Shown one piece after another: positions 1 to 9,336 of a stretch of 64,000 nucleotides of DNA. The stretch covers positions 868,001-932,000 of the forward strand of contig NZ_CP080530.1 in NCBI RefSeq assembly GCF_024746835.1. Reading direction: 5' to 3'. The DNA is from Mesorhizobium sp. AR02 (GTDB lineage Bacteria; Pseudomonadota; Alphaproteobacteria; Rhizobiales; Rhizobiaceae). Every line of letters begins with the position of its first letter. The stretch's first letter is position 1. Under the pieces are notes generated by a model, which saw only the letters and a list, made by a program, of their open reading frames with translations, had not been told where the DNA came from and did not search any database. The translations under genes were made by a program, and so were the position numbers.

Positions 1-11
1 TGACGGTTGCG

Positions 12-1319
12 GTGAGCGCTCCTGCGGGCTCTCGCTTCAAGGGGTATGAGACGATCCTGGTGCGCGATCTGGCGTTGTCGGCCGAGGTGGTGCGCTATCG
101 CCGCGAGCGCTGGGTGACACCGACCGGCGAAACGATGGTGGCGCCCTTGCCGGCGGGGATCATCGGCGGCTGGGGCGCGAACCTGCGCCGCTTCATTCTG
201 GCCTGTCACATTCAAGGCCAGGTGACGACGGAGCGGTTGACGGCGTTGTTGACCGGGATCGGGGTCGACATTTCGAAGCGCCAGGTGGTGCGGCTGATTT
301 CGGAGGGCCTGGAGGCCTTCGCGGCGGAGGACCGTGACGTGCTGCGCGCCGGGCTGGCTACGGCGCCCTGGATCACCGTCGATGATACGTCGGCGCGCCA
401 CGCCCACCAGGACGGCTACACCACCCAGATCGGCGATCGCCGCTTCACCGCGTTCCGCACCGGGCGATCGAAGTCACGGGAGGCGTTCCTGGCGACGCTG
501 CGTGCCGGGCACAGCGATTACTTCATCAATGAAGAGGCCCTGGCCTATATGCGCGGCCGCAACCTCGCCGGTCCGGTGATCGCGCGGCTGGCGGCTGCGC
601 CGCACAAGGCATTTGCCGACAGCGCCGCATGGCAGGCGCATCTGGCCGCACTCGGCCTCGACCAGCTCGCGGTTGAGCCCAACCCAGTCAGGATCGCCAC
701 CGAAGGGGCGATGTGGGGAGCGATCCGCCACCACGGCTTTCTCGCCGATACCGTCGTCGTATCCGATGATGCCGGCCAGTTCCGCATCGGCGACCATGCT
801 CTGTGCTGGGTCCACGCCGAGCGGCTCGTCCACAAATTGATACCCGTGACCCCGGATCAACGTCAGGCCGTCGACATCATGCGCCAGTTGATCTGGTGGT
901 TCTATCGCGACCTCAAGAGCTACCAGCGTGCTCCTTGTCCGCGCCACGCGGCGGCCCTGCGCGCCCGCTTCGAGCGCCTGTTCAAACGACGAACCGGCTA
1001 CGTCATGCTCGACCGGCTTCTTGTCGGGCTGCATCGCCGCAAGCATGAACTCCTGCGCGTTCTCGATCGTCCCGAGATCCCACTCCACACCAATGGTTCG
1101 GAAAACGACATCCGCACCTTCGTCACCAAGCGCAAGATCTCCGGCGGAACCGTCAGTGAGGCAGGCAAGAACGCCCGCGACGTCCTGCTCGGCCTGATGA
1201 AGACCTACATCAAGCTCGACGTCTCATTCTTCCGCTATCTCGGCGACCGCCTCGGCATACCAACACAAGAGTCGATTCCGCCGCTCCCGGATCTCGTTAG
1301 GCAAGCCGCTCAAGCCTGA
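12..1319 (+). CDS. DDE transposase, IS66-like (5' end outside window)
   Basis: The reading frame is open for 435 residues and the first visible start codon is a GTG only 11 bases from the window edge, so the true N-terminus is probably missing. The core carries transposase-like features: WITVDDTSARH near residue 120, a central VVSDDAGQF near 250, and a C-terminal TNGSENDIR near 365 that matches the conserved catalytic-Glu block of IS66-type DDE transposases (N-x-x-E-N-x-I-R). The stop is at 1319; no terminal repeat was recognised downstream. It encodes cut-and-paste type recombination of its own element. The family assignment to IS66 rests on these motifs by eye and could instead be a related unclassified group. 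Confidence 0.7.
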   Translation: MSAPAGSRFKGYETILVRDLALSAEVVRYRRERWVTPTGETMVAPLPAGIIGGWGANLRRFILACHIQGQVTTERLTALLTGIGVDISKRQVVRLISEGLEAFAAEDRDVLRAGLATAPWITVDDTSARHAHQDGYTTQIGDRRFTAFRTGRSKSREAFLATLRAGHSDYFINEEALAYMRGRNLAGPVIARLAAAPHKAFADSAAWQAHLAALGLDQLAVEPNPVRIATEGAMWGAIRHHGFLADTVVVSDDAGQFRIGDHALCWVHAERLVHKLIPVTPDQRQAVDIMRQLIWWFYRDLKSYQRAPCPRHAAALRARFERLFKRRTGYVMLDRLLVGLHRRKHELLRVLDRPEIPLHTNGSENDIRTFVTKRKISGGTVSEAGKNARDVLLGLMKTYIKLDVSFFRYLGDRLGIPTQESIPPLPDLVRQAAQA

Positions 1320-1447
1320 CTGCCCGGTAATCTGCCCCGGTTACCTGACGTCGGGTTGAGCAAGCTCAATCCGGCTGCCCTGCGCAATTGCCCGACCTGC
1401 CGAAAAAGGGATGGCGATTGTTGGATTTCATCCGAGCTTCAGTTCTA
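1320..1447. other. Short spacer between two IS elements
   Basis: No gene is visible. The right side ends in the TA dinucleotide used by the neighbouring IS630-type element. Confidence 0.5.
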
Positions 1448-1460
1448 GAGCACGTCCGGT

Positions 1461-1934
1461 TTAATCCGGGTCATAGCCTGCGGCCTTGAAGTAGTTCCGG
1501 CATTCGGCTGGGGTGAAGAGGTCAACGAGCGATCCGACGGCGTTCCACAGGGCTGTGATTGTCCTCTCGGCTTTGGCGCGCATAAGAGCCTTGAGTTTTG
1601 AGAAGGCGTTTTCGATCGGATTGAAGTCGGGGCTGTAGGGCGGCAGGAACATGAGCCTCGAGCCGGTCGTCTCGATCGCGTCGCGCACGCCGGCCGCCTT
1701 GTGCGCCGGCAAATTGTCCATGATGACGACGTCGCCCTCCGACAGGGTCGGAACCAGAACCTGCTCAACATAAGCCAGGAACACGTTGCCGTTCATGGCG
1801 CCGTCGTAGACGAACGGAGCGGTCATTCCTGTCAGCCGTAACGCGCCGGTGAAGGTGGTGGTCTTCCAATGGCCGTGCGGCACGCCGGCCCGGCAGCGCT
1901 CACCGCGCGGCGCACGTCCCCGCAGACGGGCCAT
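1461..1934 (-). CDS. IS630-family transposase, C-terminal catalytic frame
   Basis: This frame holds the DDE_3 catalytic part: VIMDNLPAHK (second Asp region) and LPPYSPDFNPIENAFSKLK, the classic 'PPYSPxxNPIE' block that carries the last catalytic Glu. It starts about 20 bases beyond the end of the N-terminal frame. Together the frames give a protein of normal IS630 length. Confidence 0.85.
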   Translation of the reverse strand: MARLRGRAPRGERCRAGVPHGHWKTTTFTGALRLTGMTAPFVYDGAMNGNVFLAYVEQVLVPTLSEGDVVIMDNLPAHKAAGVRDAIETTGSRLMFLPPYSPDFNPIENAFSKLKALMRAKAERTITALWNAVGSLVDLFTPAECRNYFKAAGYDPD

Positions 1935-1956
1935 CTTGGTCGACAGCCCGGTCTCA

Positions 1957-2454
1957 TCAATGAAGACGAGCTTCGCTGGATCGAGATCGAGCTGGCCGTC
2001 GAACCAGGCGCGACGGCGCTTCAGGATGTCGGGGCGGTCCTGCTCCAGTGCGTGTGCGGACTTTTTTGAACGTCCACCCGTGGCCGCGAAGCCATGCGCT
2101 CAAGGCGCTGCGGCTGATCCGCACCGACCGCTCGTCCCCCAGCCGTTCCACCATTTCGTTCAGCGTGATGTCCTTGCGCTCATCGATCAGCCCGACGATG
2201 AAGGCTTCGTGGGCATCAAGGCTGGACGCGCGTCGGCGGCCTTGCGGGCGAGGCATCCGCTCGCCGATCTTCGCCCGTGCGATCCACCGGATCGCACTCG
2301 ATATGCCGACGCCGAACCGCGCCGCCGCCTGCCGTGCGGACATGCCCGCGTCCGAAGCCTTCAAGACCCGGGATCGAAGATCGCCGCTCAGTGCTCTTGT
2401 CATCATCCACCTCATCAAAGGGGATGTTGAATCACCCATGCAGCCCGACGTCAC
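1957..2454 (-). CDS. IS630-family transposase, N-terminal frame (helix-turn-helix part)
   Basis: The product carries the N-terminal DNA-binding half of an IS630 transposase: a helix-turn-helix stretch around residues 30-60 (DAGMSARQAAARFGVGISSA) and a second winged-helix-like block (LIDERKDITLNEMVERL). The frame ends inside what should be the catalytic domain and the remaining part lies in another frame at 1461-1934. In this family the two frames are commonly joined by a programmed frameshift, so this is probably a normal two-frame element and not a broken one; a simple mutation cannot be excluded. Confidence 0.8.
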   Translation of the reverse strand: MTSGCMGDSTSPLMRWMMTRALSGDLRSRVLKASDAGMSARQAAARFGVGISSAIRWIARAKIGERMPRPQGRRRASSLDAHEAFIVGLIDERKDITLNEMVERLGDERSVRISRSALSAWLRGHGWTFKKVRTRTGAGPPRHPEAPSRLVRRPARSRSSEARLH

Positions 2455-2546
2455 ATCACAATCGATTCATCGATCGCGGGACGTGCTCTAGACACGTGTT
2501 GGCGCTTTCGGATGGACGAGCATCGCCACCTATCAAAACGTCACAG

Positions 2547-4370
2547 TCATTCGACGGTGACCGATTTTGCGAGATTGCGCGGCTGGTCGACATCTGTGCC
2601 CATGAAGAGCGCCGTGTGGTAGGCAAGAAGCTGTATCGGCAGCGAGAAAATTATCGGCGCGATAATCTCGTCGACGGCAGGCAGCACGATCGTATGCATG
2701 GTGTCGAGTTTCGATGCGGCTGCCCCTTTCTCATCGGTGATGAGGATAATCCGCCCGCCACGGGCAGCCACTTCCTGCATGTTGGAGACGGTCTTTTCGA
2801 AAAAGCGATCATGTGGCGCGATAACGATAACTGGCATGTTCTCGTCTATCAATGCGATCGGACCGTGCTTCAACTCACCCGCCGCGTAGCCTTCGGCGTG
2901 GATGTACGAAATCTCCTTGAGCTTCAGCGCACCTTCCATCGCCAGCGGGAAACTGGTGCCGCGGCCAAGATACAGGACGTCACGACACTTTGACAGTTGA
3001 CGCGAGAGGAACTCGATCTGTGGCTGGATGCTGTTGAGTACCTGGCCCATGACGCGCGGGACTTCGGCGAGGCTCCTGACGAGCGCCTGCACCTCGTCTT
3101 CGGTTACGGTTCCGCGGGCCCTGGCGGCGGCGATGGCGAGTGCGGCAAGAACGGCAAGCTGGCAGGTGAAAGCCTTGGTGGAGGCGACGCCGATCTCCGG
3201 TCCGGCAAGGATCGGGAAGACCGCATCGGCCTCCCGAGCGATGGTCGATTCGCGGGCATTGACGATGGCGCCAATTTTCAGCCCAAGCTCCCTGCAGTAT
3301 CTCAGCGATGCCAGCGTATCGGCGGTTTCGCCAGACTGCGAAATGAAAAGTGCCGCCGACTGCGGCGACAACGGGATTTCGCGGTAACGGAATTCGGACG
3401 CAACGTCGATTTCAACCGGCAGGCGCGCATAGCGCTCGAACCAGTATTTTCCGATCAGTCCGGCGAGATAGGCGGTGCCGCAGGCAGAGATCGCCAAGCT
3501 CGGGATTCTGGCGAAATCGATGCCAGAAACCATGTCGGCGCGATTCTCTATGATGTTGATATAGTGACCGAGCGCATGCGCGATGACCTCGGGCTGCTCG
3601 TAAATTTCCTTCTCCATGAAGTGGCGATGGTTGCCCTTGTTGGCGAGATCGGCCGCGGCCGTGGAGGTCTGTCGCGGACGCTCGACAGGATGGCCGTCGA
3701 AATCGAAGATATCGGCGCCCGTCTTGCCGATTACGGCCCAGTCGCCGTCGATGAGATAGGTAATTTCATTGGTGAAGGGAGCAAGCGCGATCGCATCGGA
3801 GCCCAGGAACATCTCGCCGTCGCCGTGACCGATCGCCAGCGGCGGTCCATTGCGCGCCGCCATGATGGTCGATGGATCATCCTCGAAGAGAATGGCTAGC
3901 GCGTAGGCGCCCCTGACGCGTTTCAACATGGCATGCATCGCCTCACCTCGCCCCATGCCCTCCCGGCGGTGTCTTGCCAAGAGATGCGCGACGACCTCAG
4001 TGTCGGTGTCGGTCTGGAACTCGGCTCCCGCCGCCGCCAATTCGTCCTTCAACTCCGCGAAATTCTCGATAATGCCGTTATGGACGACGGCCACACCATC
4101 GCTAAAGTGCGGATGCGCGTTGCGTTCAGTCGGTGCCCCATGGGTTGCCCAGCGCGTGTGGCCGATGCCGATGTTGCCGCTCAGCGGCTCTTCCTTCAGT
4201 CTCGTCTCGAGATTGACGAGCTTGCCCTCGGCGCGCCGGCGGTGCAAGGCGCCCTCGGTGATCGTCGCAACGCCGGCCGAGTCATAGCCGCGATATTCCA
4301 GACGCTTCAACGCGTCGACCAACCGATCCGACACCGGCTGTTGCCCAGCAATGCCAACAATCCCGCACAT
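2547..4370 (-). CDS. nodM: Glutamine-fructose-6-phosphate aminotransferase, symbiotic copy (NodM)
   Basis: This enzyme makes glucosamine-6-phosphate from fructose-6-phosphate and glutamine in the cytoplasm, feeding the N-acetylglucosamine backbone of Nod factors. The start was set at 4370 because the protein then begins MCGIVGIAG, exposing the catalytic Cys2 of the N-terminal glutamine amidotransferase domain, and GGAGA lies just upstream. Length is 607 residues, normal for GlmS. Two SIS sugar-isomerase domains follow (SACGTAYLAG near 300; SQSGETADT near 350; YLGRGTSFPLAMEGALKLKE near 470), and the C-terminus ends LAKSVTVE as in GlmS. A nod box lies about 97 bp upstream, so it is read as the nodulation-specific paralogue NodM and not housekeeping GlmS; that choice rests on the promoter. 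Confidence 0.9.
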   Translation of the reverse strand: MCGIVGIAGQQPVSDRLVDALKRLEYRGYDSAGVATITEGALHRRRAEGKLVNLETRLKEEPLSGNIGIGHTRWATHGAPTERNAHPHFSDGVAVVHNGIIENFAELKDELAAAGAEFQTDTDTEVVAHLLARHRREGMGRGEAMHAMLKRVRGAYALAILFEDDPSTIMAARNGPPLAIGHGDGEMFLGSDAIALAPFTNEITYLIDGDWAVIGKTGADIFDFDGHPVERPRQTSTAAADLANKGNHRHFMEKEIYEQPEVIAHALGHYINIIENRADMVSGIDFARIPSLAISACGTAYLAGLIGKYWFERYARLPVEIDVASEFRYREIPLSPQSAALFISQSGETADTLASLRYCRELGLKIGAIVNARESTIAREADAVFPILAGPEIGVASTKAFTCQLAVLAALAIAAARARGTVTEDEVQALVRSLAEVPRVMGQVLNSIQPQIEFLSRQLSKCRDVLYLGRGTSFPLAMEGALKLKEISYIHAEGYAAGELKHGPIALIDENMPVIVIAPHDRFFEKTVSNMQEVAARGGRIILITDEKGAAASKLDTMHTIVLPAVDEIIAPIIFSLPIQLLAYHTALFMGTDVDQPRNLAKSVTVE

Positions 4371-4466
4371 GTTCGTCTCCGCATTCTTCCCGGCAGCTTC
4401 AGCCCACGTGAGACGACACCCACCCGGCCCGCTTTCATTCAGGATCTTGTAGTAGTATTTGGTAAT

Positions 4467-4513
4467 ATCGGTACAATTGATTGTAAGGATAGCTACCATC
4501 CACTCTATGGATA
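4467..4513 (-). promoter_or_regulatory. nod box (NodD-binding promoter) of nodM
   Basis: On the minus strand the 47-bp block reads TATCCATAGAGTGGATG, then a short spacer, ATCCTTACAATCAATT and TACCGAT, matching the rhizobial nod box consensus (ATCCAY-N-GATG ... ATC-N-AAACAATCRATTTTACCAAT) over its whole length. It lies about 97 bp before the nodM start and points into it. NodD with plant flavonoids is expected to activate it. Confidence 0.88.
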
Positions 4514-5233
4514 GACCAAGACGCGGGCATAGACCAAGACGCGGGCCCTGATCTAAACTCCTCGTTGCGCCTGACACTCTCATGACCGAACGCAAGCTCA
4601 CACCCGCGGCACTAAGCAACAACATCGGTCGGCCGGCCATGCGCGGCCATCCCGGCTACGCACCTCCCCACACAACCGCCGACGCAGTCCTTTCCCTGAG
4701 GTTTCCAATCCACTCGCGTCGGCAGATCGTTGAGGCGCGACGCGCGCTCTGAAGACCCTTTCCATCCAGCTTGACGACGCGGGACTTGAAGACGACGCGC
4801 GCTGCCGGAAGTCGGCGAAGCGGTCGCGCCAGCAAGCACGCGGCCGACGCCCGCACCGCGCCCGATCCGGTTATCGTTACAGGCGCCCGTACGCCTGCGT
4901 TAGCCCCGCGCCGCCGCGCGCGAGATCGGCCGTTGGCAAGACCTGATGCGGATATTTTGGCGCGAGAGGAGCCGGTCGCATGCATCCTTCCGAGCTCGGT
5001 TTAAGGTCGTCGTCGCGCATCGACGCCCGGTTTGAGATCGATTCATTCAAGTTTGGCAGCTGAGCCGGTCCGCGGAAATCGGCGCCATCGCACCTCGATT
5101 CGAACATGCGCTGGCTAGCGCCATGGCGAGACCCATAGCGCCAGCCACATCCAACGGATGTGCAGACAACCGCTTCGGCGCCGAACAGACTGGAATGGCG
5201 CCATAGCCATATTCTTTTCGTGACTTTTCGAAA
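4514..5233. other. Long intergenic stretch, no gene recognised
   Basis: About 720 bp between the nod box and the dioxygenase gene. Short open frames occur on both strands, but none has a convincing ribosome site or recognisable product. No second nod box, tts box or terminator was recognised here. Confidence 0.5.
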
Positions 5234-6208
5234 TCAGCGGATCACAGGCTCGCCATGGAAGCGGCGGCGCGATGGAGGAGAAACGCCGAAGCCGACTTCC
5301 ATCATCAGCCGTGGCCTGCGGGCCGGCACGGTGCCCATATGGAAGCCGAACGGATCCTCGACGAAACCGAGACCGGCCTCCCCGGTCAGCGTGACCGGGC
5401 TCTGCTCCCCGTAGACATCCAGAACCTCTTGCGCGGGATGGCCGACGAGAAGCGTAAGCTGGTGCTTGAGGGCGCGGCGGTTATGACTGCCTCGGACATA
5501 GACATGGGGGCCGGTGCCCTCGTCGACGGGCATCAGGTAGAAGAAGAACTTCAGCATCCGCCAGTCGTCGAGGTCGAAGTGGTATTTGCCAAGCGAAGCC
5601 AGGTTCTTGTCGGCGTCGGAGGCTTGGCCGGTCGGGAAACTCCACCAGACACGCGTGGTGATCAACTTCGCCTGGCCGCCGAGATAGTGCGCGGCGATAT
5701 CCATGAGCAGCGGATCGTTCTGGATGGCGAGTGCCGCCTTGCAGCCCAGAATGCGCTCGAAATAGTGGCCGCTGAGCAACGGACGGCCAAACCGGACCTC
5801 AGCCTCCGCATGCTCCGTCGGCATGAATTCGAGGCGGCGGTCGAAATTGCCGAAGCAAGGTGTGCACCTGGCGAATGCGGCTACATCTTCAGAGACCATT
5901 GTTGGCAAGACGAGACCGGAAAAAAGCCCATCCGACCGCAGAGCGTCGACAACATCCTGGCGATTGACGCCAGCAAACATCGTGTCCTGGGCATTCTGCG
6001 ACACTCGAACAGGCTTTGCACCACGCCAGTGCATTTTCCGTGCCGGCATGGTGCGGGCGAGCATGAACATCGGCAGCCACGCCGGATTCTCTCGAAAATC
6101 CGAGAGATAGGTCGGGATACGCACAGCGATGCGATGGAGCATGCTGCCGTTTCGCGCGATCGCCTCAAGGCTTGCAGCGCCGGCTTTGTCGGGGTGCGTA
6201 TCGGTCAT
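5234..6208 (-). CDS. Phytanoyl-CoA dioxygenase (PhyH)-like non-haem iron oxygenase
   Basis: A 324-residue protein with the layout of Fe(II)/2-oxoglutarate oxygenases of the PhyH type. The probable facial triad is YHFDLDDW (His-x-Asp, near residue 210) and a distal His in FGFHMG (near 295), followed by ARRPRLM, whose Arg would bind 2-oxoglutarate. VDEGTGPHVYVRGSH is the usual strand before the core end. The substrate cannot be read from sequence. It is not ectoine hydroxylase EctD: the EctD signature around the iron site is absent. It follows nodM on the same strand at about 860 bp upstream, too far for an obvious operon. A 15-bp perfect palindrome lies about 112 bp upstream. Confidence 0.7.
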   Translation of the reverse strand: MTDTHPDKAGAASLEAIARNGSMLHRIAVRIPTYLSDFRENPAWLPMFMLARTMPARKMHWRGAKPVRVSQNAQDTMFAGVNRQDVVDALRSDGLFSGLVLPTMVSEDVAAFARCTPCFGNFDRRLEFMPTEHAEAEVRFGRPLLSGHYFERILGCKAALAIQNDPLLMDIAAHYLGGQAKLITTRVWWSFPTGQASDADKNLASLGKYHFDLDDWRMLKFFFYLMPVDEGTGPHVYVRGSHNRRALKHQLTLLVGHPAQEVLDVYGEQSPVTLTGEAGLGFVEDPFGFHMGTVPARRPRLMMEVGFGVSPPSRRRFHGEPVIR

Positions 6209-6669
6209 CAGGGTCCTCGGGGTATGAATGCACTATCAACGAAGCCTTGGTTCTCAGTGCTTCGTCCGTATTACCCAAACCCAATTCCCGCAGTGGAAAG
6301 ACTAACCGCGCGTCAGGTTTTGTGCAATGCACAATAAGCCCGTCATGGGCGGATGCGGACAGATCCCTGCGTGTTTTGGAATAAGCCAAATAGTAGGCTG
6401 TCACCACAATTACACCAGGAACTGTCTGTAGCCGCCGCCCATCAGGTAGCGGCCACGTTGGACGGCGCGACGCACCCTGATCGCGAAGATGGCTGCCCGG
6501 ATGAGACCAATCTTCTTCGACTCGCCGTCTCCCGAACAGGGCAATGGCGATCTCCTAGGATGCTCCGGCAGCGAACCATCTAAAGCCTGGAGCAGGATAC
6601 GCAGACGCCCTCTGCGGGGTTCCGGCGGAAGGCAAGCAGCTACCAGGCGGCCGCAACCATTGATGTCAT
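6209..6669. other. Intergenic stretch with only the palindrome noted
   Basis: About 460 bp without a supported gene. Open frames on the plus strand (6489-7016) overlap a minus-strand candidate and show no family resemblance. Confidence 0.4.
6320..6334. promoter_or_regulatory. Perfect 15-bp palindrome upstream of the dioxygenase gene
   Basis: TTGTGCAATGCACAA is a perfect inverted repeat around one central base, about 112 bp before the dioxygenase start. It may be an operator; the cognate regulator is unknown. Confidence 0.35.
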
Positions 6670-7074
6670 TCAGAAACTACGGGCAGCGACATGGAACTTC
6701 AGGTGCCGCGGCGGCACGATTGCGTCGACATATAGCCGCAACGGGCGGAGAATGGAGGCACCGGAAACGGCGATCTGCAGACTCCGACAGTCCTCCCTCA
6801 GCAGCACGAGCTGCACGCCGGCAGGCGTCAGCAGGATGTCCTTGCCGTATGAGAGCGGAGAAGGATCAAGCGGTTCAAAATCGTGGTCGAGCCCAACCGG
6901 CTCCGCGGCCGCTCGTAGAATACGGGCGCAGTCGCGCGGACCCCAAAAGAACCTTGCCGACGTGGCGTCCGATTGTGACGCGTCCGCGAAAAAGGAGGAA
7001 GCGATCTCAACGCTAGGACGCGGCCTGTGCGCGGTGTCTTCCTTGAGGATGATGTTCAAGTGAACGAGTTTCAC
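6670..7074 (-). CDS. Hypothetical protein, possibly DUF2285-like
   Basis: A 134-residue open frame. The middle (ARFFWGPRDCARILRAA) and the following ILLTPAGVQLVLLREDCRSL look like the 'FW.P' and 'LVLRD' strands of DUF2285 proteins, which occur in rhizobial integrative elements, but the match is loose. No ribosome site is convincing, and a competing frame lies opposite. Function unknown. Confidence 0.3.
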   Translation of the reverse strand: MKLVHLNIILKEDTAHRPRPSVEIASSFFADASQSDATSARFFWGPRDCARILRAAAEPVGLDHDFEPLDPSPLSYGKDILLTPAGVQLVLLREDCRSLQIAVSGASILRPLRLYVDAIVPPRHLKFHVAARSF

Positions 7075-7387
7075 CGCCGTGTGAGAGCTGATCGCAGGCC
7101 TTTAAGAGATTGAGGTATCTCGTGCTTTCTTCGCCTAAGGAGCAGATTTTGTTGGAGACCAATGAACTTCCGCGTTTCGCGCAAGTGGTGCTTACTAGAC
7201 TAAGACTAGGGCTGCGAATCTGGACGTATCTGATCTCCCCGCGCCCCGGCATTGACAACTTTTACCGCAGTTTATCAGTGCTGGGAAAGTTGGACAACGT
7301 ATGATGCTCGAAGTGGGCTTGGATAGCTGCCTTTGCCGTTCTCGACTCCGGTCAAGAGGGATCTTTCGCAGGGCGTGCGTTGATCGG
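7075..7387. other. Intergenic stretch, no gene recognised
   Basis: About 310 bp before the 3' end of the tolC-like gene. A 64-codon plus-strand frame (7110-7304) has no recognisable product. Confidence 0.4.
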
Positions 7388-8794
7388 CTAGCGACCGTCC
7401 GGCGTGCGTAGGCCGATCCACTTGTCCTTGACCGCGTTGTAATGGTCTTCAGGCTTGTATTTTGTCACGTTCAGGCCAAGGCGCTCGACCGACAGACGCC
7501 CGGTCGCCTGTAGGATGGCATAGCTCGCTACCACCACGTCGTGCTCGGCGCTGGCAAGATCGATCTTGCCGGTGATGAGGTCGTTCTGGGCGTTCAACAC
7601 GTCGAGCGTAGTGCGCTGGCCGACATTGCGCTCCTCGATGACGCCGTTCAAGGCAAGCTGCGCGGCTGCGATCGCCTGCCGGTTGGCCGCGACGCTCTGC
7701 TGAGCGGCGGTATAAGCGGTCCATGCCGCGGTCACGGCTTGGCGCACCTGGTCACGGCTGACGTCGACCTTGATCCTAGCCTGGCTGAGCGATTCCTTGG
7801 ACTGGCGCACCAGTGCTGAAGTGCGGCCACCAGAATAAATGGGGACGGTCAGCGTCGCCCCGATGCTGGCCGAATTGGTTGTGCCTTCCGTTCCCGAGGT
7901 GATCACACCGGGCACGGTGTTGCGATAAGCGCTCGAGACGCCGGCGCTTGCGGAAAGCTGGGGCAGCAGCGCGCCTTCGGCCGATTTCACTGAAAACTCC
8001 GCCGCGTCAACCAGAAGCTGGGTGGCGAGGATGGCCGGATGCTCGGCTGATGTGATCGCGATTGCCGCATCGAGGCTCGACGGCAGCAATTTTGCCACCG
8101 GCGCCGCCGGCCTGAGCTTCCCCGGCTCGTCCCCGACGATCTGACGATAGGTTGCCGCACTTGCCAGCGCCCGCGCGCGGACGGCACTCAACTTCGCCAC
8201 TGCGTTGGCGCGCTGGGCATCGGCCTGCGCGACGTCGGTGCGCGTGCCTTCCCCAACCTCGAAGCTCGAACGCGCAGCACGCGCCTGTTCGGTCAGGAAC
8301 TGCAGGTTCTGCTCCGTCAGCACGGCAACTTGCCGATCGCGAATTACGTTCATATAGGCCTGAGCCGCGTTGAAAAGGGTGTCTTGTTCGGCGTTGCGTA
8401 AGCTCTCGACCGAAGCGCCGACCTGCGCTTCGGCAGCCGCGACATTGTTCCTGGTCTGAAAACCGTCGAACAGGGTCTGATCGATTTCGACGCCGAAGTT
8501 GCCTTGGGTTAGGCGCACGCTCCGGTTCGAGCCGTTAAGGTGGCTGCTGGAATACTCGATGTCCGCGGAGCCGGTGATGGTCGGACGCCAGCCCGACTTG
8601 GCGATGGCCACGCCCTCGTCCGTGACGCGTGTGCCGGCGCGGGTCAAATTCAGCGAAGAATTGTTCTGATAGGCCTTAGATAGGGTTCCGAAGATAGTCT
8701 CTGCCGACGCCGTTAACGGCGGTAGGATGCTAGCAGAGCAAAAAATAATGGCAAAAATGCTGTTGCGTACAGTCGGCACAAACATATCCCTCAT
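7388..8794 (-). CDS. TolC-family outer-membrane efflux/secretion protein
   Basis: A 468-residue protein of normal TolC length with a signal peptide (IFAIIFCSASILPPLTASAE, cut after TASA). It shows the internal duplication typical of the family: two blocks of long helices with heptad-like alanine/glutamine patterns (residues about 110-200 and 330-420) separated by beta strands such as VEIDQTLFDGF and ATLTVPIYSGG, whose 'GG' turn is a family hallmark. It would form a trimeric channel through the outer membrane for a type I secretion or RND/ABC efflux system. No inner-membrane partner is adjacent, so the cargo is unknown. An alternative start is Met4 (8785), which has a GAGG just before it. Confidence 0.88.
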   Translation of the reverse strand: MRDMFVPTVRNSIFAIIFCSASILPPLTASAETIFGTLSKAYQNNSSLNLTRAGTRVTDEGVAIAKSGWRPTITGSADIEYSSSHLNGSNRSVRLTQGNFGVEIDQTLFDGFQTRNNVAAAEAQVGASVESLRNAEQDTLFNAAQAYMNVIRDRQVAVLTEQNLQFLTEQARAARSSFEVGEGTRTDVAQADAQRANAVAKLSAVRARALASAATYRQIVGDEPGKLRPAAPVAKLLPSSLDAAIAITSAEHPAILATQLLVDAAEFSVKSAEGALLPQLSASAGVSSAYRNTVPGVITSGTEGTTNSASIGATLTVPIYSGGRTSALVRQSKESLSQARIKVDVSRDQVRQAVTAAWTAYTAAQQSVAANRQAIAAAQLALNGVIEERNVGQRTTLDVLNAQNDLITGKIDLASAEHDVVVASYAILQATGRLSVERLGLNVTKYKPEDHYNAVKDKWIGLRTPDGR

Positions 8795-9039
8795 TTTATT
8801 TCGTCATGGCAACTGCGCCGCATCGGCGGTCGCGATTAACCAGCCGACACGACGTCTCGGGGCCCTTCATGCTCTATGCTTGCGCATAGAGAGAGCCACC
8901 CGAGCGACCCTTTTCATTCCGGTCATTCTGCGTAAAATCGATTGTTTTGATGGAAACCCATCTACATGATGGATATCAACGGAACCAACCGCAAGCTGGA
9001 GGCATAGCGGTACAGCGGATCGGCGATCGCAATAAAGTT
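8795..9039. other. Upstream region of the tolC-like gene
   Basis: No gene recognised. A small hairpin-forming repeat (CTCTATGC...GCATAGAG) lies near 8872-8892. Confidence 0.35.
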
Positions 9040-9336
9040 CACTATCCGGGAGACCGTCATTCGCCTCCGACGGCGGGACTGGTTCGAGAACCAAGGTCGC
9101 CAAAATCGCCGAGCGCATTGCCGCCCTGGGCCGATTTTCGCAAGATGCCGCAAATGCCTTCAAGCGGGACGGGACAAAGCACGGCAACGCCGCACGGTTT
9201 CATGCGCAACGACGATACGCCGCAGGTCTTGCCGACTGGTGTCGCGGTCTTCCCCCGCTGGAATCGGGCCAATCTTGCCGACAAGGCGCGCAAGGTCGGT
9301 ATCCCGGTGTGGCGCATCGGAGGCGGCAGCGCTTAG
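9040..9336 (+). pseudogene. Relic of a DUF2493 (SLOG/YspA-like) protein
   Basis: The 3' part reads FMRNDDTPQVLPTGVAVF followed by NLADKARKVGIPVWRIGG, which matches the C-terminal end of rhizobial DUF2493 proteins (typically APFKRND...LPIGVIVFPG...NLADKARKLGIPV). The preceding segment is recognisable only by switching frame: KIAERIAALG in one and WADFRKMPQMP in another. The N-terminal half is missing. It is a frameshifted remnant. Confidence 0.6.

Larger units (their letters stand above)
1448..2488 (-). mobile_element. IS630-family insertion sequence
   Basis: The element is bounded by 10-bp perfect inverted repeats (GAGCACGTCC at 1448 and its complement ending at 2488), each flanked by TA (1446-1447 and 2489-2490), the target duplication typical of IS630/mariner elements. 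Length is about 1041 bp. It contains two overlapping transposase frames on the minus strand, the arrangement used by many rhizobial IS630 elements for frameshifted expression. Confidence 0.85.

Noticed and set aside
4612..5107. Several overlapping short frames upstream of nodM as genes
   Set aside because: No start signals and mutually overlapping; no conserved product.
5234..6208. Could the PhyH-like dioxygenase be ectoine hydroxylase EctD, completing the ect set?
   Set aside because: The EctD iron-site signature is absent; only the general Fe(II)/2-oxoglutarate pattern is present, and the gene is ~47 kb from ectB.
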